A stretch of 11,793 nt of DNA from Bacteroidales bacterium GP4 (GCA_001701065.1 DAAL01000079.1:1-11793), one strand, 5' to 3'; counted from the first letter of the stretch, positions 1-8,047 are shown. Notes: generated by a model from the letters alone, not told the origin. Program-made: numbers and translations.

Positions 1-1
1 A

Positions 2-247
2 GCACTCCTCGGCACACTCGGTTACCGCACAGTGGCGATGGCATTGAGCGACAATTCAGTAGCGGTGGACGATGAACGGCTGAAAAGCGAACCGCGCCTT
101 GCAATAATAATGGGAACGGAAGGGGACGGACTGTCCCATGACACTATATCCGGAGCTGACTACGTGGCTAAGATTCCTATGGCGCACGGAGTTGACTCGC
201 TGAATGTGGCGGCAGCTTCGGCTGTTGCCTTCTGGGCTTTACGATAA
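2..247 (+). CDS. TrmH/SpoU-family RNA methyltransferase, C-terminal fragment (5' end outside window)
   Basis: This is an open frame from the first bases to a TAA stop, giving 81 visible residues with no start in view. It carries the two C-terminal signatures of SPOUT (trefoil-knot) SAM-dependent RNA 2'-O-methyltransferases. One is the IIMGTEGDGLS stretch (motif 2, SAM-binding knot loop). The other is KIPMAHGVDSLNVAAASAV (motif 3, with the conserved SLNV). Family members methylate a ribose in tRNA or rRNA in the cytoplasm. Which RNA this one modifies cannot be told from the C-terminus alone, so no symbol is given. The gene converges on the minus-strand esterase gene, and a perfect hairpin lies in the gap. 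A methionine occurs at position 32, but homologous sequence continues upstream of it, so 32 is not the true start. Confidence 0.88.
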   Translation, partial: ALLGTLGYRTVAMALSDNSVAVDDERLKSEPRLAIIMGTEGDGLSHDTISGADYVAKIPMAHGVDSLNVAAASAVAFWALR

Positions 248-268
248 ACCGATCACCTTATATAACGT

Positions 269-313
269 CAACAGGTGCCATACCCTTGTGAGTATGGCAC
301 CTGTTGTTATTTT
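269..313. terminator. Intrinsic terminator between convergent genes, probably bidirectional
   Basis: A perfect 15-bp stem pairs 269-283 with 292-306 around an 8-nt loop. On the plus strand it is followed by a T-rich run (ttattttg), 21 nt after the methyltransferase stop. The minus-strand esterase ends at 330 on the other side. Reading minus, the stem is followed by a weaker T/A-rich stretch, so termination of that operon here is plausible but less certain. Confidence 0.85.
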
Positions 314-329
314 GTGGATTGATGCAGTC

Positions 330-2147
330 CTATTTGCCGGTCAGCAGTTTCTCAAGTGCTTGGCTGCGTTCTTGCCATGTGTTGAAATCGTCGGCTTTCA
401 GGACTTTGCCGCTTTCAGGCACTACCGAAGTCACAACGAGTGAACATGGGCGTATCTTGCCTTCGGCTATAAGGATGTCGGCTATATCGTCGGCGCATCC
501 CACCTTGAACCAGCTTTCGGCAGTGTCGTTTTTGCCGGGGATGAGGGTGATGGTTTCAGCATCGGCTTCTTTGCCGGCAGGGTAGTACAACGCTGTACCT
601 GCAGCGTAGTCATACTGCACTGTGCCGCGAAGAATGTTCTTTTCGCCGCCGTTGTAAGACTTCGCCACGCTGTATTTGAAGCCTTTGTCAGGCGACAAAT
701 ACATGTTGCTCGGGTCAGCCACTTTCATGCCGTCGACAACAAAGCAATACTTGAAAGTAACAGGAGCCGCATCCTTGATTCTTGCGGTCCACACACCGTC
801 ACTGTCACGTGCCATGTCGATAAGCTCAGCCGAGAGTTCCGATTCAAGCTGCACGTTGCGGGCGTTGTCGGCTTTGAAGCGGAAAATCAGGTCTTGACCG
901 TCATTTTCAGGTGAAATAATGGGCTTGGGGAACAACCGCGCCATCACGCCGGGAGTGAACTGCTGTTCCTTGCCGGTCTTTGGCATGGTGGGTTCAGCCG
1001 CATTCATTGCTTCAGCCGATGCTTGCTCGTTGAAGAGCAGGGGCAGAGTGCGGCTGAGGAAATATTTGGCGTTCATCCATGTGTGACCGTACTTGTCGTG
1101 GGTGTATTCCTTGACTGAGCGGATGCCTTTATTGTCAAGGAACTCGGTGTAGTCACGGGCGTTGCCGAAAAGGAAATCGTCAGTGCCTACTCCAAGCCAG
1201 AACAGGTGGATGAGGTCATTGGTCTTGGCAGCATTGTCGTACACCTCGGGGATGTCAGTGGAAGTGAAGGAACTGTAAGAGCATAAGTAAGAGAACTTGT
1301 CAAGATTCCTGAGTCCGTTGGACAATCCTTGGTTGCCTCCGCGTGAGAATCCGCCTATGGCACGGTGGTCACGGTCATTGATGGTGCGGTAGTGAGCCTC
1401 GATGTAAGGCATGAGGTCATTTACCAAGTCCTGACTGAACACGTCCTTGCCGAAATCGGTAGCCGGCATTCCCACTTCAGGCTGTACAGGCAGAAGCTTA
1501 TTGGGGTTGCCGTAAGGAAGCACCACAATCATCTCCTGAGCTTTGCCGTCAGCGATAAGGTTGTCAAGGATATAGTTCACTCTTCCCACCTTATAATATA
1601 CCTCCTCGGTGTCGGTGGTTCCGCTTATAAGGTAAAATACGGGATAGGATTTGTCTTCGTTCTCGTAATAGGACGGCGGCAGGTACACCACGGCATTGTT
1701 GGTGTAGTTAATGGCATCGGAGAAATAGTTTACATACTCCATGCGTCCGTGAGGTACATCCTTTATGTCGTGGGGAAGAGAACCCTCTTTGGCGGGTATC
1801 TCCAAAAGGCTGTTCTTGAAGCCTTCGTTGGGAAAATACTGTTCGCACATGGGGTCCATGATGCTCACTCCGTCCACCACAAACTTATAGGGGTACATGT
1901 CAGGCGCAGCGGGACCCACGGTAGCTGTCCACATACCGGTGGTTTCGTCCTTCTGCATCTCTTTGGCTCCGGCAAACTGTACATCCACGCTTACGCTCTT
2001 GGCACTGTCGTTACGGTACAGGAATGTCACTGTGCCGTCCTCGTTGATGATTGTAGAGTCATATCCATCGGATGTGGATTGCGCGGGCGTACAGCCTATG
2101 GCTGCCAATCCCAAAGCGACAACGGTGAAAATCGATGATTTAGTCAT
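330..2147 (-). CDS. Lipoprotein alpha/beta-hydrolase esterase (esterase D / CE1-like) with a second truncated module
   Basis: The protein is 605 aa. It begins with a lipoprotein signal peptide ending AAIGC, so the lipidated Cys would be C19 and the protein would sit in an outer or periplasmic membrane. Residues ~35-115 look like the N-terminal E-set (CBM48-like) domain found before enterochelin- and feruloyl-type esterases. Residues ~135-372 are the esterase fold, with nucleophile S268 in GFSRGG, a candidate acid at D323/D324 and catalytic H355 in YGHTW. Residues ~397-605 repeat this arrangement: a second E-set domain (FKYCFVVDGMKVADP parallels YPYKFVVDGVSIMDP) and the first part of a second esterase fold (ESWFKVG parallels EVYYKVG). 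The repeat ends before any nucleophile elbow, so it has no triad. The substrate is unknown; carbohydrate esters or polyphenol esters are typical of relatives. It starts 12 nt after the peptidase stop and ends the operon. Confidence 0.85.
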   Translation of the reverse strand: MTKSSIFTVVALGLAAIGCTPAQSTSDGYDSTIINEDGTVTFLYRNDSAKSVSVDVQFAGAKEMQKDETTGMWTATVGPAAPDMYPYKFVVDGVSIMDPMCEQYFPNEGFKNSLLEIPAKEGSLPHDIKDVPHGRMEYVNYFSDAINYTNNAVVYLPPSYYENEDKSYPVFYLISGTTDTEEVYYKVGRVNYILDNLIADGKAQEMIVVLPYGNPNKLLPVQPEVGMPATDFGKDVFSQDLVNDLMPYIEAHYRTINDRDHRAIGGFSRGGNQGLSNGLRNLDKFSYLCSYSSFTSTDIPEVYDNAAKTNDLIHLFWLGVGTDDFLFGNARDYTEFLDNKGIRSVKEYTHDKYGHTWMNAKYFLSRTLPLLFNEQASAEAMNAAEPTMPKTGKEQQFTPGVMARLFPKPIISPENDGQDLIFRFKADNARNVQLESELSAELIDMARDSDGVWTARIKDAAPVTFKYCFVVDGMKVADPSNMYLSPDKGFKYSVAKSYNGGEKNILRGTVQYDYAAGTALYYPAGKEADAETITLIPGKNDTAESWFKVGCADDIADILIAEGKIRPCSLVVTSVVPESGKVLKADDFNTWQERSQALEKLLTGK

Positions 2148-2159
2148 GACGGTCAGGAA

Positions 2160-4184
2160 TTAACGGGGAAGTGATGAATAGTCGCGAGAATAACGGAGCA
2201 TCTGAGGTATATAATCCTCTTCGTAGCTTACGGTAACGTCAGTTACATTGCCGTCATTGTCCTTCACAAGGTTGTACACGGGATTGACAAAGCCTTTATA
2301 AGGCGCAATGTCAAGATGGGAGTAGCGTTCAAGAACCTCGGCGTGAAGTTTCGGATCCACTTTCACAGCGTAAGTTTCCACGAGGTCACGTCCGGCAGCA
2401 TAGTCGCCTTCGCTCTTGATGCGCTGTACTTCGCCGAGAAGCTGACCGAACAGTTCGCGCAGTTTTTCGTAATCGTTGATGCGGATGTAGGTCTTTCCGT
2501 CCTTGTTGACATACTCTATCACATTGTCGGGCGCGCCTTTTTCAAGCGCCCACTGTGAAATGAGCTTGCGGTTGCGCATGTGGGCTTCTTCGATGTCTTT
2601 GCCCGGTTCGATACGCATCAGCTGGGTCATAAGTCCGTTAAGAATGTATTTGTAGTACTCGGCTTTGTAGGCTTCGGGATTGTCAAGAAGACCAAGTTCA
2701 ATGAGCTTGGGATCGGCAAGATAGTAAAGCGCAAATAGGTCGGCGCGAGCTTCTTCAAGAGTTGAACCGTGGGCTTTAAGCGCATCCTGGTCCACACCCG
2801 GGAGCAGCTTGCCCGATGCGTGTCCGAGACATTCGTGGAGGTCAGTGTGAAGATTGTCAGTGATGAAGAGGTAGTCGTTGAGCAACTGGCTTGTGGGTTC
2901 ATCGATTACAAATTCTTCATTGAAACCGCTTCCCTGTGAAGCTTCATCGTAGGCCTGGGTTATATTTTCAAGAGTTACTGACTTGGAGCCGTGGGAAGAG
3001 CGAATCCAGTTGGCGTTGGGGAGGTTGATGCCTATAGGTGTAGCCGGATAAGAGTCGCCTGCAAGAATAGCCGCAGTGATTACTTTTGCCGACACGCCTT
3101 TCACTTTGTCCTTGCGGAAACGCGGGTCGATGGGGCTGTGGTCCTCAAACCATTGCGCATTGGAGCTTAAAGTTTCGGTGCGGGCTGACGCTTCATTGTT
3201 CTTGAAGTTTACTATCGATTCCCATGAGCCGGTCATACCCAGCGGGTCGTCATAGCTTTCAATGAATCCGTTGATGAAGTCAACCTGCGAGTTAGTTTCT
3301 TCAGCCCACAGAATCGAGTATTCGTCAAATGTTTTCAGGTCGCCGGTGGTATAAAAATCGACAAGTTTGTCGATGTAAGCTTTTTGTTGAGGATTTTCGG
3401 CAAACTGAGCGGCAAGATTAAGCTCTGCCACAATCTTTTCTATTGCCTCAGTGTAAAGTTCGCCCACTTTGTAAGGCTGTTCTACGATTTTACCGTCGAC
3501 TTTTGTCTTGCGAGTGTTAAGACCGTAGGATATGGGGGTAAGGTCAGTGGTATCCTTTAGCGCGGCATAATATTTCTCCATCTCCTCCTGGGTTATGCCA
3601 TCTTCGTAGATGTTGGTGGCTGAGGTCATGATGAGGTCCTGTCCTTCGGCTTGGTTCACTTTCTTAGGCTGCACCTGAGGGTCGAAAATCACGGAAAGGA
3701 GTGTTTCTGGATCTTTGGGAAGTTTGTCGTCGGGCAGTTTCTGGATTTGGTCCACGAGGAAGTCACGGGAGAATCCGGGAGTGAACTTGTCCATGGAATA
3801 GTGGTGATAGATACCGTTGGCAAACCATATCTGTTTCAGATAAGTTTCAAGAGCCTTGAAATCATCGGAATTCTTGTCGCCGTCAAAGGAAGTGTAGATG
3901 TTTTCCATCAGGTCACGGATGGCAAGATTGTATTTGCCGTTCTGGTCCCAAAGTATATCTCTTCCGGCAAGAGCCGCTTCGGTGAGATGATACACAAGTA
4001 ACTTTTGCTGGAGCGAAAGGCTGTCAAAATCGGGCACTTTATAGCGAAGTACCTCCACATCGGCAAAACGATCCACTACATAGTTGAAATCATCGTCGCT
4101 TTGCGCCTGTTTTGCGCCTGAGCATGACGAGAACGTAAGAGCTGCTATAGCCATGGTTCCTGCGAGATAGATTGATTTATACAT
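2160..4184 (-). CDS. Dipeptidyl peptidase III (M49 zinc metallopeptidase), lipoprotein form
   Basis: The protein is 674 aa, close to the 675 aa of the characterised B. thetaiotaomicron DPP III. M49 enzymes remove dipeptides from the N-terminus of short peptides. The zinc motif is H450-E-C-L-G-H455, with E451 as catalytic base. The second motif is E477-E-A-R-A-D, with E478 as the expected third zinc ligand; the 28-residue spacing matches the B. thetaiotaomicron enzyme, which also has Cys in the HEXXGH motif. A conserved block before it (GINLPNANWIR, then HGSKSV) is also typical of the family. The N-terminus is a signal peptide with lipobox FSSC, giving lipidated C21, so the protein is predicted to be exported, unlike cytosolic eukaryotic DPP III. 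It begins 28 nt after the rRNA methyltransferase stop and is followed after 12 nt by the esterase gene. The job is probably peptide scavenging or turnover in the periplasm or at the surface (inference). Confidence 0.93.
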   Translation of the reverse strand: MYKSIYLAGTMAIAALTFSSCSGAKQAQSDDDFNYVVDRFADVEVLRYKVPDFDSLSLQQKLLVYHLTEAALAGRDILWDQNGKYNLAIRDLMENIYTSFDGDKNSDDFKALETYLKQIWFANGIYHHYSMDKFTPGFSRDFLVDQIQKLPDDKLPKDPETLLSVIFDPQVQPKKVNQAEGQDLIMTSATNIYEDGITQEEMEKYYAALKDTTDLTPISYGLNTRKTKVDGKIVEQPYKVGELYTEAIEKIVAELNLAAQFAENPQQKAYIDKLVDFYTTGDLKTFDEYSILWAEETNSQVDFINGFIESYDDPLGMTGSWESIVNFKNNEASARTETLSSNAQWFEDHSPIDPRFRKDKVKGVSAKVITAAILAGDSYPATPIGINLPNANWIRSSHGSKSVTLENITQAYDEASQGSGFNEEFVIDEPTSQLLNDYLFITDNLHTDLHECLGHASGKLLPGVDQDALKAHGSTLEEARADLFALYYLADPKLIELGLLDNPEAYKAEYYKYILNGLMTQLMRIEPGKDIEEAHMRNRKLISQWALEKGAPDNVIEYVNKDGKTYIRINDYEKLRELFGQLLGEVQRIKSEGDYAAGRDLVETYAVKVDPKLHAEVLERYSHLDIAPYKGFVNPVYNLVKDNDGNVTDVTVSYEEDYIPQMLRYSRDYSSLPR

Positions 4185-4212
4185 AATGATAATGTTTATG
4201 AATTTAGATTGA

Positions 4213-5394
4213 TTATTCTACATATAATATAAGCCCCTTCAGATATTCGCCTTCGGGGTGGTAGATGTTCACGGGATGGTCGGCGGGTTGAGTCAATTGA
4301 TGGAGTATTCTCACTTTTCGGCGTGACTGCGCCGCAGCGGAGAACACGGCAAGACGGAACTGTTCGCGACTCACAGCCTGTGAGCACGAGAATGTGAACA
4401 GTATTCCGCCGGGGGCTATCTTTTCAAAAGCCTTGGAATTGAGTTTGCGGTATCCCACAAGCGCATTGTTCAGAGCCGAACGGTGCTTGGCGAATGCCGG
4501 AGGGTCCAGAATTATAAGGTCGTAAGTGTTGTTTATTCCGGCGAGGAACTTGAACGCGTCCTCGGCAAATGATTTGTGCCGCGGGTCATCGGGGAAGTTA
4601 AGCGACACATTGGCATCAGTGAGCGCGATGGCTTTAGCCGAACTGTCCACCGAATGCACTTCCCTTGCACCTCCACGGAGAGCATACACCGAGAATCCTC
4701 CGGTGTAGCAGAACATGTTCAGCACCTTGCGACCCCGTGAGTAATGTTCCAGTAGCGAACGGTTGTCGCGCTGGTCCACGAAAAATCCTGTTTTCTGCCC
4801 TTTCAGCCAGTCGACATGGAACTTCAAGCCGTTTTCTATGCCTATATTGGTGGAATATTCACCTATTATATATTGGTTCTGGGGGTCAAGATGCGCCTTG
4901 TAGGGGAGGGTGGTCTCCGACTTGTAGTACACATTATTAATATGTGCGTCAGGAAGGCGGGTCAATTCATGTGCTATTATGTCGCGTGCGAAGTGCATTC
5001 CTGGGGAATGAGCCTGCAACACGGCGGTGTCATCGTACACATCCACCACAAGCCCCGGCAGGAAGTCGCCTTCACCGTGGACTAAGCGGTAAGCGTTGTT
5101 GTCAGGGCGTATAAGCCCGAGGGTGCGGCGGAGCTTGTAGGCTTCATTTAGGCGAGTGGAGTAAAACTCGCTGTCGATGACTGTTTCGCCCCATGCCAGC
5201 ATTCTCACCGCAATGCTTCCTATCTGATAGTGCCCCACGCCTATTATTCGTCCGTCCGATGCCGCCACTCTCACCAAGTCGCCTTCCTCGATATTGTCAG
5301 GCAGTTTGGCTATGGCTCCGGAAAATACCCAAGGATGCATACGCATTAATGATTCTTCTTTCCCTCTACGCAGTGTTATTAAAGGATATTCCAT
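4213..5394 (-). CDS. rlmI: RlmI-like class I rRNA methyltransferase (23S rRNA m5C)
   Basis: The protein is 393 aa from the chosen ATG at 5394, which lies 7 nt after the rseP stop. An ATG at 5430 would add 12 unconserved-looking residues and overlap rseP, so it is less likely. Residues ~5-85 form a PUA RNA-binding domain (LRRGKEESL...HPWVFSGAI). A connector holds the family block GQKTGFFVDQRDNR (199-212). The Rossmann methyltransferase domain has SAM motif I at VLNMFCYTGGFSV (224-236), motif IV DPPAF (297-301) and a Ser-Cys-Ser (336-338), where the Cys is the probable m5C catalytic residue. E. coli RlmI makes m5C1962 in 23S rRNA. Family membership is clear, while the exact target base is assumed by homology. 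There is no Shine-Dalgarno site, as is usual in Bacteroidetes. Confidence 0.9.
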   Translation of the reverse strand: MEYPLITLRRGKEESLMRMHPWVFSGAIAKLPDNIEEGDLVRVAASDGRIIGVGHYQIGSIAVRMLAWGETVIDSEFYSTRLNEAYKLRRTLGLIRPDNNAYRLVHGEGDFLPGLVVDVYDDTAVLQAHSPGMHFARDIIAHELTRLPDAHINNVYYKSETTLPYKAHLDPQNQYIIGEYSTNIGIENGLKFHVDWLKGQKTGFFVDQRDNRSLLEHYSRGRKVLNMFCYTGGFSVYALRGGAREVHSVDSSAKAIALTDANVSLNFPDDPRHKSFAEDAFKFLAGINNTYDLIILDPPAFAKHRSALNNALVGYRKLNSKAFEKIAPGGILFTFSCSQAVSREQFRLAVFSAAAQSRRKVRILHQLTQPADHPVNIYHPEGEYLKGLILYVE

Positions 5395-5401
5395 ACTGAC
5401 A

Positions 5402-6769
5402 TTATTTGAAGATGAAACGATAGAGGTCATTGCCGTTGGCGTAGATCAGGAGAGTGAAAAGGAACACCATGCCTACTATCTGCGCGTACTCAAGGAATTT
5501 TTCGCTCGGTTTGCGCCGTGACGCAATTTCGTAGAGCAGGAACAGAATGTGTCCTCCGTCAAGCGCCGGAATGGGCAGGATATTCATAAACGCCAATACC
5601 ACTGACAGGAATGCCGTGATTTCCCAAAATGAAAGCCAATTCCAACGGTCGGGGAACATGCTTCCTATTGCGCCGAATCCTCCAAGGCTCTTGGCTCCTT
5701 CAGCTGTTGCCACGTATTTCATTGAACTTACATATGCCGACAGCCGTCCTGTGCCTATTTCCCAGCCCTTGGGGATGGCTTCCCACAGGCTGAAATTACG
5801 GGTTACGGTGGGATATATTTCAGTGACAGGTCTTAACTGTACGCCTATTTTGCCGGCTCCATTGGGAGTGATGGGAAGCTCTATTGTGTCATTGCCGCGT
5901 ATTATTTCAAGGAAAGTGTGTTTACCTGCCTGGTTGAGAAGTTCCTTGGTAAACTCGTTGTAGCTTCTTGTGGAGGTATTGCCCACTGATATTATTCGGT
6001 CTCCTTCCCGAAGTCCAGCTTCTTTAGCCGGCTCTCCGTTCACGACATCATCCACTACTACCGGCATACGGAGCGTGAAAAATCCTTTGTCGTTGTTGAG
6101 GTCGAAGATGAAATTCTTGGGAATGGCTATCGTTACAGTGTCCTTGTGGTCGCGAAGCACCTTTATTTCCTTAGCCTCTACCATGTCCATGAGGTAGTTT
6201 TGGTCAGCGGCATCGATTTTTTTACCGTCGGCGTACAAGGGTATGTCGCCGTTGCGGAATCCTATTGCCTGCGCCGCCGGCACATAGTCCATCCCTTCAT
6301 AAGCCTGGTCAATAGGTATGTACTTCTCGCCCCAATACCATGCGATGCCGGTGTATATGATTATGGCAAGGATGAAGTTCATCACTACGCCAGCCACCAT
6401 CACGAGAAGACGCTGGTAAGCCGGTTTGGCGCGGAATTCCCATGATTTCGGGGGCAGCTTCATCTGTTCCTTGTCCATGGATTCGTCGATCATGCCGGCA
6501 ATTTTCACATACCCTCCCAAGGGCAGCCAGCCTATGCCGTATTCAGTGTCGCGCCATGATGCCGGCTGATTGTCGGAGTCAGAGCCGGACGATGCTTTTT
6601 TCTTCGGTTTGTACTTGAAAAGAGAGAACCAAGGGTCAAAGAACAGATAGAATTTTTCAACTTTTATGCCAAATATGCGAGCCATAATATAGTGCCCGAA
6701 CTCATGAATGATTACGAGCAGGGCGAATGCTGCAATCAACTGAGCGGCTTTAATCAAGAATGTTTCCAT
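5402..6769 (-). CDS. rseP: RseP-type site-2 intramembrane metalloprotease
   Basis: The protein is 455 aa from the ATG at 6769, 9 nt after the dxr stop. An upstream in-frame TTG at 6778 is possible but unnecessary. The first membrane segment (~8-29) contains the zinc motif H22-E-F-G-H26. The third zinc ligand is D404 in NILPIPALDGGH within a late membrane segment (~385-412), and further hydrophobic spans lie at ~120-145 and ~428-445. Two PDZ-like regions occupy ~150-225 and ~235-300 (VVNGEPAKEAGLREGDRI is a typical second PDZ). Family members cleave transmembrane anti-sigma factors or leftover signal peptides in the inner membrane. No anti-sigma or sigma gene is nearby, so the substrate is unknown. 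A hydrophilic Lys/Ser/Asp-rich loop (~52-72) follows the first catalytic segment and is probably lineage specific. The position directly after dxr suggests translational coupling. Confidence 0.95.
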   Translation of the reverse strand: METFLIKAAQLIAAFALLVIIHEFGHYIMARIFGIKVEKFYLFFDPWFSLFKYKPKKKASSGSDSDNQPASWRDTEYGIGWLPLGGYVKIAGMIDESMDKEQMKLPPKSWEFRAKPAYQRLLVMVAGVVMNFILAIIIYTGIAWYWGEKYIPIDQAYEGMDYVPAAQAIGFRNGDIPLYADGKKIDAADQNYLMDMVEAKEIKVLRDHKDTVTIAIPKNFIFDLNNDKGFFTLRMPVVVDDVVNGEPAKEAGLREGDRIISVGNTSTRSYNEFTKELLNQAGKHTFLEIIRGNDTIELPITPNGAGKIGVQLRPVTEIYPTVTRNFSLWEAIPKGWEIGTGRLSAYVSSMKYVATAEGAKSLGGFGAIGSMFPDRWNWLSFWEITAFLSVVLAFMNILPIPALDGGHILFLLYEIASRRKPSEKFLEYAQIVGMVFLFTLLIYANGNDLYRFIFK

Positions 6770-6778
6770 AACAAGCAA

Positions 6779-7945
6779 TTAAAATTTTTTGTCCTTTATG
6801 ATGGATTCAGCGTAGGCGCGAGTTTCCGCATTAGTGGAAACATAATCCTCATAGGATGGGTTAGCGATATAATTTATGTGGTGAAGAGAGTTCATAATGA
6901 CTTTTTCAATGTCAAGGAAGCCGATTTTTTCATTGAGGAAGGCGGCGACGGCTATTTCGTTTGCCGCATTTATCACGCAAGCCGTGTTTCCTGCTTTTTC
7001 GAGCGCATAATAAGCGAGGTTTAAAAGCGGGAATTTGATGGTGTCAGGTTCGAAAAACTGCAGGGTGGCGTAATCCGAGAGGGTAAGCCCGGGCTTGTCA
7101 GTGGCAAGGCGTGATGAATCCCCCAGCGCATAACGTATGGGAAGATGCATGTCGGGCAATCCCAGTTGTGCCTTTACACTGCCGTCGATAAACTCTACCA
7201 TGGAGTGGACTATGGACTGCGGATGCACCACTGCCGTAATCCTCTCGGCAGGAACATCGAAAAGCCATCGTGCCTCGATTATCTCGAATGCTTTGTTTAG
7301 CATTGTCGCGGAGTCGATGGTGATTTTCGCTCCCATGTCCCAGTTGGGGTGGGACAATGCGTCCTTGACTGTCACTGACGATAGATCATCGACCGATTTT
7401 GTGCGGAACGGACCACCCGATGCGGTTATAATAAGTTTTCTGACCGCTGCAGGTGATTCGCCCACCAGACATTGGAACAAAGCCGAGTGTTCCGAGTCCA
7501 CCGGACGCACTTCCGAGGTGGATTCCTTAAGCAGGCGGGTGATAAGTTCGCCTGCCACCACGAGGGTTTCTTTGTTGGCAAGTGCTATGTTCTTGTTGGC
7601 TTTTATCGCGCGTATGGTGGGAGCAAGACCGCTATATCCCACGGTTGCTGTCACCACGGTGTCAATGAGCGGTGATTCCATTACATCCTCTATGGCTTTT
7701 GCTCCGGCAGCTGTGGCTATGCCAAGCGGCTCCAAGGCTTCCTTGAGGGTAAGGTATTTTGATTCATCGGCTATAATTGCTATCGAAGGATGAAACTTGG
7801 CGGCTTGTTGGATAAGACGCTCTACGTTCCGTCCCGCAACCAGCACAGTAGCCTTGAAAAGATGAGGGTACTCGGCTATTATGTCAAGTGTCTGCACACC
7901 TATAGAGCCTGTACTTCCTAATACTGCAATTTGCTTTTGTGTCAT
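6779..7945 (-). CDS. dxr: 1-deoxy-D-xylulose 5-phosphate reductoisomerase (MEP pathway)
   Basis: The protein is 388 aa from the ATG at 7945; a GTG directly before it gives only one extra residue. It converts DXP to MEP with NADPH and a divalent metal, the committed step of non-mevalonate isoprenoid synthesis in the cytoplasm. The NADPH-binding loop GSTGSIG is at 10-16. Metal ligands D150 and E152 lie in PVDSEHSALFQ. S176 in ASGGPFR and N217, K218 and E221 in DSATMLNKAFEIIEA match the known substrate and metal residues of the E. coli enzyme. The flexible-loop region HPNWDMG (199-205) and LPIRYAL (268-274) are intact. Length and motifs are complete, so the enzyme should be active. It is the first gene of the tightly spaced run dxr-rseP-rlmI-DPP III-esterase. 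Its product supplies precursors for undecaprenyl phosphate and quinones. Confidence 0.98.
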   Translation of the reverse strand: MTQKQIAVLGSTGSIGVQTLDIIAEYPHLFKATVLVAGRNVERLIQQAAKFHPSIAIIADESKYLTLKEALEPLGIATAAGAKAIEDVMESPLIDTVVTATVGYSGLAPTIRAIKANKNIALANKETLVVAGELITRLLKESTSEVRPVDSEHSALFQCLVGESPAAVRKLIITASGGPFRTKSVDDLSSVTVKDALSHPNWDMGAKITIDSATMLNKAFEIIEARWLFDVPAERITAVVHPQSIVHSMVEFIDGSVKAQLGLPDMHLPIRYALGDSSRLATDKPGLTLSDYATLQFFEPDTIKFPLLNLAYYALEKAGNTACVINAANEIAVAAFLNEKIGFLDIEKVIMNSLHHINYIANPSYEDYVSTNAETRAYAESIIKDKKF

Positions 7946-7974
7946 CACGAGTTTTTGAATCCGGATTTAGGTTA

Positions 7975-7982
7975 CAAAATTA
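7975..7982 (-). promoter_or_regulatory. Candidate -7 box for the dxr operon
   Basis: Reading minus, TAATTTTG exactly fits the Bacteroidetes -7 consensus TAnnTTTG and lies 29 nt before the dxr ATG. No good TTTG-like -33 element sits 19-21 nt upstream (GTGG near 8001-8004 is the nearest), so the promoter is only moderately supported. Confidence 0.45.
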
Positions 7983-7987
7983 GCTAA

Positions 7988-8037
7988 AAATGCCGATATT
8001 CCACCTATTAAATATATATAATTAGAAACCGGCATTT
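7988..8037 (-). terminator. Inverted repeat after the M23-like gene, possible weak terminator
   Basis: Arms 7988-7995 and 8030-8037 are perfectly complementary over 8 bp (aaatgccg/cggcattt). They enclose a 34-nt very AT-rich loop. Read on the minus strand, the hairpin starts 10 nt after the M23-like stop and ends in a T run, as expected for a terminator. The long loop makes it weak. It would separate the M23-like gene from the dxr operon. Confidence 0.35.
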
Positions 8038-8047
8038 GGAATCCTCT

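Noticed and set aside
1365-2138. 257-codon open frame on the plus strand opposite the esterase gene
   Set aside because: It lies fully antisense to a gene with clear domains and signal peptide, its translation is rich in His/Val/Gly repeats typical of a shadow frame, and it has no recognisable motif.
5395-5430. Earlier ATG for the RlmI-like gene at 5430
   Set aside because: It would overlap rseP by 29 nt and add a Ser-rich stretch before the PUA domain. The ATG at 5394 begins right at the domain and sits 7 nt after the rseP stop.
6770-6778. TTG start for rseP at 6778
   Set aside because: An ATG three codons later gives a normal N-terminus and a 9-nt gap to dxr.
7137-7793. 218-codon open frame on the plus strand opposite dxr
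   Set aside because: It is antisense to a fully conserved enzyme, and the Ser/Ala-rich composition follows from the codon use of dxr on the other strand.
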